Source: JAYTQG01 sp043746815 (GTDB lineage Bacteria; Actinomycetota; Thermoleophilia; Miltoncostaeales; Miltoncostaeaceae). Taken from it: DNA of 14,081 nt. The translations under genes and the position numbers were made by a program. Positions 1 to 5,641 of the stretch are shown here, piece after piece. Positions within the stretch are counted from its first letter, which is position 1; each line of letters opens with the position of its first letter. The notes under the pieces are model-generated. The model saw only the letters and a list, made by a program, of their open reading frames with translations, was not told where the DNA came from and did not search any database. The stretch covers positions 1-14,081 of the forward strand of contig JAYTQG010000269.1 in assembly GCA_043746815.1 (NCBI GenBank), written 5' to 3'.

Positions 1-2
1 TC

Positions 3-16
3 CGAAGGAGCCTTCG
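3..16 (+). promoter_or_regulatory. Inverted repeat enclosing the etfA ribosome binding site
   Basis: CGAAGG, AG, CCTTCG is a perfect inverted repeat that contains the Shine-Dalgarno core AAGGAG and ends 3 bases before the TTG start. As RNA it could form a 5-bp stem with a four-base loop that partly hides the ribosome binding site. Folding inside a longer transcript cannot be judged because the window starts here. Confidence 0.4.
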
Positions 17-19
17 AAA

Positions 20-997
20 TTGCCTGGAATTCTCGTTGTTTGCGAACACAAAAATGGAAAGTTCCGCCGCGTCTCGCTTGAGGTACTGAGCAAGGCGAAG
101 GCGCTTGGAGCCCAGATGGGGCAGCCGGTGTCAGCAGTCCTGACCGGTGCCGGGGTTGCCGGTGCCGCCGCGGAACTCGGTGCCTACGGTGCCTCGACGG
201 TCTACGTCGCCGACGACGCTGCCCTTGGAACCGGCCTCGCCGCACCGCATGTGGATGTCATTGCTGACCTGGTTGGCGCGCAGGGCATTACCCACGTGCT
301 CGTTGGAGCATCATCACTCGGACGCGACATCGCCTCGGCCCTCGCCGTTCGCCTTGGCGCCGGGTTGAACGCCGACAGCACCGACCTCAGCGTCGAGGGT
401 GGAAGCCTTCGCGCCCGCCGTCCCGTGTTTGGTGGCCAAAACTTCGTCGACAGTGAGTGGACCTCCGCCGTCGCGGTCGCACTTGTTCGTCCAAACAGCT
501 TCCCGGTGGACAACTCGGCTGGCGGTTCGGCAAACGTCGAGACCCTGACGCCGAGCTACACGGCACATGCCAGTGCCGTCAGCGTGACGGGCTCGCGTCC
601 CGCTGACGCGGGCAAGATTGGCCTGGAGGAAGCGAGCATGATTGTCTCTGGCGGCCGCGGGTTGGGCGCACCGGAGCACTTCGCGATGGTGGAGGCCTTG
701 GCGAGTCAACTCGGCGCGGCAGTCGGCGCATCGCGCGCAGCCGTCGACGCCGGGTGGTACCCCCACCCCAACCAGGTCGGCCAGACCGGAAAGACCGTGT
801 CACCGAACCTGTACATCGCCTGCGGAATCTCTGGGGCGATCCAGCACAAGGTCGGGATGCAGACCTCCGACGTGATCGTCGCGATCAACAAGGACGCTGA
901 CGCGCCGATCTTCAGCTTCGCTGACTTTGGCTTGGTGGGCGACATCTTTGATGTTGTCCCGAAGTTGACCGCACTGGTAGCCGCCCGAAAGGGCTAG
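20..997 (+). CDS. etfA: Electron transfer flavoprotein alpha subunit
   Basis: ETF alpha pairs with ETF beta, binds FAD, and passes electrons from acyl-CoA and other dehydrogenases toward the quinone pool in the cytoplasm. The 325-residue protein has the usual length. Its N-terminal nucleotide-binding-like domain starts with GILVVCEHKNGKFRRVSLE. The C-terminal FAD domain (about residues 200-325) carries GGRGLG (211-216) and the family signature LYIACGISGAIQHKVGM at 264-280. The start is a TTG at 20, preceded by GAAGGAG at 4-10 with a 9-base spacer; the frame stays open to the window edge, but the family's N-terminus fits this TTG. etfB is probably just upstream, outside the window. The next plus-strand gene is 318 bases away, so etfA probably ends its own operon. 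Family assignment is very secure. Confidence 0.96.
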   Translation: MPGILVVCEHKNGKFRRVSLEVLSKAKALGAQMGQPVSAVLTGAGVAGAAAELGAYGASTVYVADDAALGTGLAAPHVDVIADLVGAQGITHVLVGASSLGRDIASALAVRLGAGLNADSTDLSVEGGSLRARRPVFGGQNFVDSEWTSAVAVALVRPNSFPVDNSAGGSANVETLTPSYTAHASAVSVTGSRPADAGKIGLEEASMIVSGGRGLGAPEHFAMVEALASQLGAAVGASRAAVDAGWYPHPNQVGQTGKTVSPNLYIACGISGAIQHKVGMQTSDVIVAINKDADAPIFSFADFGLVGDIFDVVPKLTALVAARKG

Positions 998-1047
998 TGG
1001 TCTGACATGGAAATGAGGTGGTGGTTCCGGCGAGCGAGACCGAGTCA

Positions 1048-1075
1048 GCTGGGGCCGCCGTCAGGCGTCCCCAGC
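1048..1075 (+). terminator. Bipartite GC-rich hairpin after etfA, possible terminator
   Basis: GCTGGGG (1048-1054) pairs perfectly with CCCCAGC (1069-1075). Inside it, after one C-T mismatch, CGCC pairs with GGCG around the loop GTCA. It lies 50 bases after the etfA stop and a second hairpin follows 7 bases later. There is no T tract, so it is not a textbook intrinsic terminator. Many GC-rich actinobacteria use hairpins without strong U tracts; the terminator role is inferred. Confidence 0.4.
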
Positions 1076-1082
1076 GTCTGGA

Positions 1083-1105
1083 GTGTTGGACCATTTGTCC
1101 AACAC
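1083..1105. promoter_or_regulatory. Perfect 9-bp palindrome with 5-base centre (operator or hairpin)
   Basis: GTGTTGGAC, CATTT, GTCCAACAC is a perfect inverted repeat. Its spacing and length suit a dimeric repressor site, and it would also fold as an RNA hairpin in tandem with the one at 1048-1075. No T tract follows. No regulator gene is adjacent, so no regulator can be named. Confidence 0.4.
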
Positions 1106-1230
1106 GGAAGTCAGGACGCAGTGTTTCCTGCAGATCGGGAATCCTCTGGGAACCGAGGACGCCGTATCGCGATGTGTCGCAGCCGTCGGAACTTCATCGG
1201 TATTTTCATGTCAGACCACTCGAACACGCT

Positions 1231-1254
1231 GCGGCCGGGGCGATCCCCGGCCGC
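1231..1254. promoter_or_regulatory. Perfect 10-bp GC inverted repeat upstream of rpmE
   Basis: GCGGCCGGGG, CGAT, CCCCGGCCGC is a perfect 10-bp inverted repeat with a four-base loop, ending 2 bases before the TACACT element at 1257. If that element is the rpmE promoter, the repeat covers the -35 region. If transcription comes from further upstream, it would be a very stable leader hairpin 61 bases before the rpmE ATG. It could act as terminator, leader structure or protein site. Confidence 0.45.
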
Positions 1255-1256
1255 GC

Positions 1257-1262
1257 TACACT
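1257..1262 (+). promoter_or_regulatory. Candidate -10 element of rpmE (TACACT)
   Basis: TACACT, in the context GCGCTACACTC, fits the TANNNT pattern of actinobacterial -10 boxes and lies 53 bases before the rpmE ATG. Nearly the same string, GCGTTACACTC, precedes the wecA-like gene. No recognisable -35 box is seen. The leader it would give contains a GGCGG/CCGCC stem at 1270-1286. Confidence 0.4.
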
Positions 1263-1315
1263 CATTCGAGGCGGCACATTCCCGCCAACCGATACGACGC
1301 AAACGAGGCACTCAG

Positions 1316-1528
1316 ATGAAGACTGGCCTGCATCCCGAATACATTGTTTCCGCTGTGAAATGCAGCTGCGGCAACAACTTTGAGACTCGATCCACGAAGG
1401 CCGAGATCAAAGTCGAAGTCTGCAGCGAGTGCCACCCGTTCTATACGGGCAAGCAGAAGTTGATGGACACCGGCGGACGCGTCGAGCGCTTCCAGCGCAA
1501 GTTCGCCAAGCGCACGACGTCGGCGTAG
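1316..1528 (+). CDS. rpmE: 50S ribosomal protein L31 (zinc-binding type)
   Basis: L31 is a small protein of the large ribosomal subunit that bridges to the 30S subunit. The 70-residue protein opens MKTGLHPEY and has four zinc-ligand cysteines: C16 and C18 (CSC), C36 and C39 (CSEC). That marks the zinc-containing C+ form rather than the zinc-free paralogue. HPFYTGKQK (40-48) and the basic tail RFQRKFAKR are typical. The ATG at 1316 has GAGG at 1305-1308, 7 bases upstream. The frame is open further upstream but shows no L31 homology there. Only 10 bases separate it from the DUF1385 gene, so the two are probably cotranscribed. The leader may hold an autoregulatory structure, as L31 leaders do in other bacteria; this is inferred. 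Confidence 0.97.
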   Translation: MKTGLHPEYIVSAVKCSCGNNFETRSTKAEIKVEVCSECHPFYTGKQKLMDTGGRVERFQRKFAKRTTSA

Positions 1529-1538
1529 CCACATCCAT

Positions 1539-2510
1539 ATGACCCGGGCGAAGCGGCTGGTGCGGCCGATCATGGTTGCACTGGCTGCGCCCCGGATGAT
1601 GGTCGGTGGGCAGGCGGTGATCGAGGGCGTGATGATGCGCACCGTCGGACACTGGGCCGTTGCTGTCCGCCGCCACGACGGCGAGATCACGGTGACCGAT
1701 CATCAGATCGTTCCGTGGGCCGGGCCGCGCCCGCTGCTTCGACTCCCGATCATTCGGGGTGTCGTGGCGCTCGGCGAGAGCATGGTGATCGGCATGAAGG
1801 CGCTCTCGATCTCCGCCTCGCAGGCCCTTCCTCCTGAGGAGGGGGCCGACGGCGAGGAGGAGGACGCGTCGTTCAGCAAGGGTCAGATCGGGTTGACGAT
1901 TGCCTTCAGCCTCGCGCTGGCCGTTGGCCTCTTCTTTGTGCTGCCGATCTTCTTGACGACGCTCTTCGACATTAAGAGCGGCTTCGGGTTTTGGGCGCTC
2001 GAGGGCGTCATCCGAACGGCCATCTTCCTGCTCTATCTCATGGGAATGTCGCTCTTTCCTGATCTGAAGCGCGTCTTCCAATTTCACTCAGCCGAGCACA
2101 TGGCGATTCACGCCTACGAGGCCGACGAACCCATTGAAGCCGAGTCTGCCAGCCGTTTTCCACGCCTGCACGTTCGTTGCGGAACCGCATTCTTGCTGAT
2201 CGTGATGGTGGTCTCGATCTTCGTGTTCGCGACGGTTGGACGTCCAGCACTGCCCTACTTGATCCTCTCTCGGATCCTGGGCGTTCCGATTGTGGCGGGC
2301 CTCTCCTACGAGGTCATCCGTTGGGCCGGAATCAACAAGGACAAGGGCTACGTGCAGAAGATCATGGCGCCTGGCCTTTGGCTGCAGCGCCTGACGACTC
2401 GTACCTGCGAGATCGAGCACCTCGAGGTCGCCTGCGCCTCGCTGAACCGAGTGCTGGAGCTTGAGGCCAAGGGGCCGAAATGGTCGGACAAGGTTGAGGT
2501 TATGGCGTGA
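1539..2510 (+). CDS. DUF1385 family membrane protein (YqhQ-like)
   Basis: The hallmark GGQAVIEGVMMR at 23-34 and FHSAEHMAIHAYE at 182-194 identify the DUF1385 (YqhQ) family, whose biochemical role is not settled. At 323 residues it has the family length. Hydrophobic stretches at about 117-140, 157-171, 216-232 and 236-257 suggest a multi-pass membrane protein. An acidic linker (PPEEGADGEEEDA, 98-110) precedes the first segment. The C-terminal QRLTTRTCEIEHLEVA (283-298) is also a conserved family block. The ATG at 1539 lacks a clear Shine-Dalgarno sequence, so a later ATG near 1572 is possible, although translation may be coupled to rpmE 10 bases upstream. The stop overlaps the prfA start as GTGA. 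DUF1385 genes beside rpmE and prfA are also found in Firmicutes. Confidence 0.9.
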   Translation: MTRAKRLVRPIMVALAAPRMMVGGQAVIEGVMMRTVGHWAVAVRRHDGEITVTDHQIVPWAGPRPLLRLPIIRGVVALGESMVIGMKALSISASQALPPEEGADGEEEDASFSKGQIGLTIAFSLALAVGLFFVLPIFLTTLFDIKSGFGFWALEGVIRTAIFLLYLMGMSLFPDLKRVFQFHSAEHMAIHAYEADEPIEAESASRFPRLHVRCGTAFLLIVMVVSIFVFATVGRPALPYLILSRILGVPIVAGLSYEVIRWAGINKDKGYVQKIMAPGLWLQRLTTRTCEIEHLEVACASLNRVLELEAKGPKWSDKVEVMA

Positions 2511-3580
2511 GTGATCCCATGATCGACCGCCTGGTCGACCAGGTGTTCACCACACACGCCGTACTTGCTGCAGAACTGTCCGATCCGACGCTCGTCTCGG
2601 ACCGCCTTCGCTACGCCGACGTGAACCGCCGTTACCGGACGATCGATGCCGCGCACCAGCTCGCAGTCAAGTACAAGGACGCCTGCGGGCGGGCGGACGA
2701 GGCACGTGAGCTTGTCGGAGAGGGCGACGACGACGACATGCGCGACCTCCTGATCGAGGCAGATGCAGAGATCGAGGCCCTTGGCTCCGAGATCCGCGAG
2801 GCGATGATCGAGCCCGATCCGCTGGATGACAAAGACGTGATCCTTGAAATCCGTTCCGCGGCCGGGGGAGAGGAAGCGGCCCTCTTCGCCCGCGACCTGC
2901 TTGAGATCTACACCAAGTACGCGGAAATCCGGGGGTTCAAACTGGAGTTGATGGGCTCAAGCCCGTCCGACTCCGGCGGCCTGCGCGAGGTCAGCGTCGC
3001 GGTAAAGGGCGCGGGTGCCTACTCGGTCTTCAAACATGAGGGCGGGGTGCACCGTGTCCAGCGTGTCCCGGCGACCGAGACGCAAGGGCGCACGCACACC
3101 TCCACCGCGACCGTCGCCGTCCTCCCGGAAGCGGAGGAGGTCGAGGTCTCCATCGAGCAGAGTGACCTCAAGATCGACACCTACCGCTCGACGGGGCCCG
3201 GTGGGCAAAGCGTTAACACCACTGACTCCGCCGTCCGCATCACGCACCTGCCAACCGGCATCGTCGTCGCCATGCAGGACGAAAAGAGCCAGCACCAAAA
3301 CCGCGACAAGGCGATGCGTGTCTTGCGTGCACGGATGTACGAACGCGCACTTGCCGAGCAGGAAGCAAGCTTGCGCGACTCGCGCCGCTCTCACGTCGGA
3401 TCCGGGGACCGCTCCGAGAAAATTCGGACGTACAACTATCCGCAAAACCGCGTCACCGACCACCGCATTGGCATGAACGCGGCGCTCCGCGAGGACATCA
3501 TGCAGGGGCGCCTCTCCGGGTTGACCGACGCCCTTCAGGCCGACGAGCGCCGCAAACTCCTTGAGGCAAACGCGCCATGA
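2507..3580 (+). CDS. prfA: Peptide chain release factor 1 (RF1)
   Basis: RF1 reads UAA and UAG stop codons and triggers peptide release. At 357 residues it has normal length. The stop-codon recognition tripeptide P188-A189-T190 is the RF1 form; RF2 would have SPF. The catalytic GGQ sits at 232-234 in GPGGQSVNTTDSAVR, the target of PrmC methylation. The conserved IRTYNYPQNRVTDHR follows at 306-320. The GTG start at 2507 overlaps the previous stop (GTGA) and has GAGG at 2496-2499, 7 bases upstream. The stop overlaps the next start as ATGA. The gene that modifies its GGQ, prmC, is two genes downstream in the same operon. Confidence 0.98.
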   Translation: MSDPMIDRLVDQVFTTHAVLAAELSDPTLVSDRLRYADVNRRYRTIDAAHQLAVKYKDACGRADEARELVGEGDDDDMRDLLIEADAEIEALGSEIREAMIEPDPLDDKDVILEIRSAAGGEEAALFARDLLEIYTKYAEIRGFKLELMGSSPSDSGGLREVSVAVKGAGAYSVFKHEGGVHRVQRVPATETQGRTHTSTATVAVLPEAEEVEVSIEQSDLKIDTYRSTGPGGQSVNTTDSAVRITHLPTGIVVAMQDEKSQHQNRDKAMRVLRARMYERALAEQEASLRDSRRSHVGSGDRSEKIRTYNYPQNRVTDHRIGMNAALREDIMQGRLSGLTDALQADERRKLLEANAP

Positions 3581-4239
3581 GTCTGAACCCTGAACTCCTG
3601 CGAACTGAGTTTTTGGGGCTGGCGGTGCACTTCGACGAGGTCTCCTTGGACCGCGAGGCGCTCGCGATGTTCTTCGCTCAGGACGCCGCCCACTATGGCC
3701 TGACCCGCTTCGAGTACATGCCGGATGGGGGCGCATCATGTACCGGCGCGGAGGGAGCGGAGTTCGCGATTCGGCCCGGTTCGATCACCTCCGCGGGTGT
3801 CGTGCGATTGGGGTTGAACGAAGGACGCGAGCGCATCGCGGGCCTCATCGACGAGGCCGTCCGCCGGTTCGGCATCGGACACATGTGGATCGACGACGTG
3901 ACGGTTGTCGCGACCTGGGATTGCGAGGAGCCCGATGGTGGGCGACGGCTCGTGGCGGAGGACATCCTCCGCTTCGATCCCGAACGCCTGGCCCTCATCG
4001 GCGACGACGAAACCAGCGTCGGTCTACGCCTTTGGCGGGCAATGGGAGAGGGCAACGTCGACATCTCTGTGGAGCCGATGCATGCTGACCTTGCGAAGGT
4101 ATACCTCCGCCTCGCCTATGCGCAGCCGGACCCCGTGTCTGACACCCACGGCATCACAGCAGCGATCGAGTCGCTGAATGACTTCTTGCTGGGCCCGCTC
4201 CGCTCGTTCATCTTGTCGCTCGCCCGGAGCTCCGGCTGA
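3577..4239 (+). CDS. Hypothetical protein in the prfA-prmC operon
   Basis: I do not recognise this 220-residue protein. It is soluble-looking and acidic, with no signal peptide or membrane segment. Visible landmarks are a short-strand region with GHMWIDDVTVVATWDCE (101-117), GLRLWRAMGEGNVDISVEP (149-167), and a hydrophobic C-terminal helix, ESLNDFLLGPLRSFILSL (198-215). Only two cysteines (55 and 116) are present, with no obvious catalytic motif. The alternation of hydrophobic strands and charged helices suggests one compact alpha/beta domain. The ATG at 3577 overlaps the prfA stop (ATGA), with GAGG at 3563-3566. Its stop overlaps the proposed prmC CTG start. Tight coupling on both sides supports a real expressed gene, possibly translation-related, but that is only guilt by association. 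Confidence 0.85.
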   Translation: MSLNPELLRTEFLGLAVHFDEVSLDREALAMFFAQDAAHYGLTRFEYMPDGGASCTGAEGAEFAIRPGSITSAGVVRLGLNEGRERIAGLIDEAVRRFGIGHMWIDDVTVVATWDCEEPDGGRRLVAEDILRFDPERLALIGDDETSVGLRLWRAMGEGNVDISVEPMHADLAKVYLRLAYAQPDPVSDTHGITAAIESLNDFLLGPLRSFILSLARSSG

Positions 4240-5060
4240 CGCTCGGCGAGATTGTCCGTCGCACGGCGGAGTACCTGTCCGGTCGGGGTATCGACACTGC
4301 CCGCCTGGACGCGGAACTGTTGATCTCCCACGCCCTCGGGATCGAACGGATCGCCGTGTATACGGACTTTGAACGGCCGCTGACCGCCGCGGAACTGGAC
4401 ATCTGCCGCGAACCGGTGGCCCGTCGCGGACGCAGGGAGCCACTCGCGTACATCAACGGTCACCGTGGCTTTCGTCGGCTGGATCTCTCCGTCGGTCCAG
4501 GCGTGCTGGTTCCCCGTCCGGAGACCGAGATCCTCGTGGAATGGGCGATCGCCGTCGCACCCCCTGGAGCGCGTGTGCTCGATTGGGGGACCGGGAGCGG
4601 CGCGATCGCGTTAGCGCTTGCCGACGAACGGCCGGACCTCATCGTGACGGGTGTCGACCGGTCCGAGGAAGCGCTCGTTGTTGCCCGCGGTAACGACGCA
4701 GGGCATGGCGTTTCGTGGCTCCTCTCGGACGGTTTCAGCGCGCTTGGTGGCGAGCGGTTCGACGTGATCGCCGCAAACCCGCCGTATCTCACAGACGCCG
4801 AGTTGGCCGCTGCTCCTGCGGAGCTGCACCACGAGCCCGCGGGGGCCCTGTCGTCGGGGCCCACCGGACTTGAGGCAATCACACAGATCGTTGCCGACGC
4901 CCCGTCCCACCTGTCGCCAGGCGGGTGGTTGGTGATTGAGGTGGGGGCGGCACAGGCCGCGCGCGTCGCTGAGTTGCTCGGACTGGGTGGGTATGTCGAC
5001 GTGGATGTCCGCATGGACTACGCCCGTATCCCGCGTGTTGTGGGCGGTCGCGTCCCATGA
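4236..5060 (+). CDS. prmC: Release factor glutamine N5-methyltransferase, CTG start proposed
   Basis: PrmC (HemK) uses S-adenosylmethionine to methylate the glutamine of the GGQ motif in RF1 and RF2. From CTG 4236 it has 274 residues, the usual length. The SAM-binding motif WGTGSG is at 117-122, PRPETE at 93-98 and the catalytic NPPY at 181-184. The first ATG, GTG or TTG in frame is a TTG at 4320, but the family's helical N-terminal domain (TLGEIVRRTAEYL, then TARLDAELL) is encoded upstream of it, and the frame is open back to a stop at 4179-4181. CTG 4236 forms a CTGA overlap with the preceding stop and has GGAG at 4226-4229, 6 bases upstream. Function is very secure; the CTG start is inferred. 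Confidence 0.93.
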   Translation: MTLGEIVRRTAEYLSGRGIDTARLDAELLISHALGIERIAVYTDFERPLTAAELDICREPVARRGRREPLAYINGHRGFRRLDLSVGPGVLVPRPETEILVEWAIAVAPPGARVLDWGTGSGAIALALADERPDLIVTGVDRSEEALVVARGNDAGHGVSWLLSDGFSALGGERFDVIAANPPYLTDAELAAAPAELHHEPAGALSSGPTGLEAITQIVADAPSHLSPGGWLVIEVGAAQAARVAELLGLGGYVDVDVRMDYARIPRVVGGRVP

Positions 5061-5641
5061 CGGAACTCGCCCGGGTCGCGAGCGAGGGGGGTGTCATCCT
5101 CGTCCCGACCGACACGGTGTACGGGCTCGCGGCCGCCCTCGACGTCCCCGCGGGGGTCGCAGCGCTCTATGCATTGAAGGGGCGTCCGCCGAGCACGCCC
5201 TGCCAGGTGATCCTGCTCAGCCAACGGCTCGTAGATGACGCGATCCTGAGTCAGCCGTCGGTGGTCGCGTCGGTCATGCGGCGCCTCCTTCCGGGGCCGA
5301 CAACGGTGATCGTTTCCGATCCTGGCGGACGCTACGCTGCCGCCGCGGGAGGAGAGTCGGGCAGCGTCGGACTGCGCGTACCGAGGACCGACCTCGTCCT
5401 GGATCAGCCCCTCATTGCGACCAGTGCGAACGACCCGGGCGGACCGGACCCCGCGTCGGTCACCGATGTTCCCGAACACATCCGCGCTGGCTGCGACCTG
5501 ATTCTCGACCACGGAAGGCTCCCGGGAATCGCCTCTGCGGTCGTGGACCTTCGACCGCTCGCTACCGGTCAGCCGGCAGTCCTCATCCGACCTGGGGCCG
5601 ATCCGGATGCGGTACTACGTGTGGTGTCGCAGCGATCCTGA
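5057..5641 (+). CDS. tsaC: L-threonylcarbamoyladenylate synthase (TsaC/Sua5/YrdC family)
   Basis: This enzyme makes threonylcarbamoyl-AMP from threonine, bicarbonate and ATP, the first step of the t6A modification at position 37 of ANN-decoding tRNAs. At 194 residues it is a single YrdC domain without the Sua5 extension. Conserved blocks are VPTDTVYGLAA (16-26), LKGRPPSTP (40-48), LLPGPTTVI (77-85), VGLRVP (104-109), ATSAND (121-126) and the late SAVVDL (160-165). The ATG at 5057 overlaps the prmC stop (ATGA), with only a weak purine-rich GGGCGG upstream. Its last 27 bases overlap the 3' end of the convergent HD-GYP gene. The order prmC then tsaC is widely conserved. Confidence 0.95.
   Translation: MTELARVASEGGVILVPTDTVYGLAAALDVPAGVAALYALKGRPPSTPCQVILLSQRLVDDAILSQPSVVASVMRRLLPGPTTVIVSDPGGRYAAAAGGESGSVGLRVPRTDLVLDQPLIATSANDPGGPDPASVTDVPEHIRAGCDLILDHGRLPGIASAVVDLRPLATGQPAVLIRPGADPDAVLRVVSQRS

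Larger units (their letters stand above)
998..1315. other. Gene-free interval between etfA and rpmE
   Basis: These 318 bases have no convincing gene. The rpmE frame is open through most of it, but L31 homology begins only at the ATG at 1316. The interval holds two hairpins near its left end (1048-1075 and 1083-1105), a very strong hairpin at 1231-1254, a -10-like TACACT at 1257-1262, and a small stem at 1270-1286. The stretch 1106-1230 shows nothing I recognise. The arrangement fits an end-of-operon signal after etfA followed by the rpmE promoter and leader. Confidence 0.6.

Noticed and set aside
1407..2087. Long minus-strand open frame opposite rpmE and DUF1385
   Set aside because: Low-complexity, Arg/Glu/His-rich translation with no family pattern; it lies opposite two secure genes and is a by-product of GC-rich codon use.
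2957..3739. Minus-strand frame of 260 codons opposite prfA
   Set aside because: Opposite the conserved GGQ region of prfA; no recognisable domain and no ribosome binding site.
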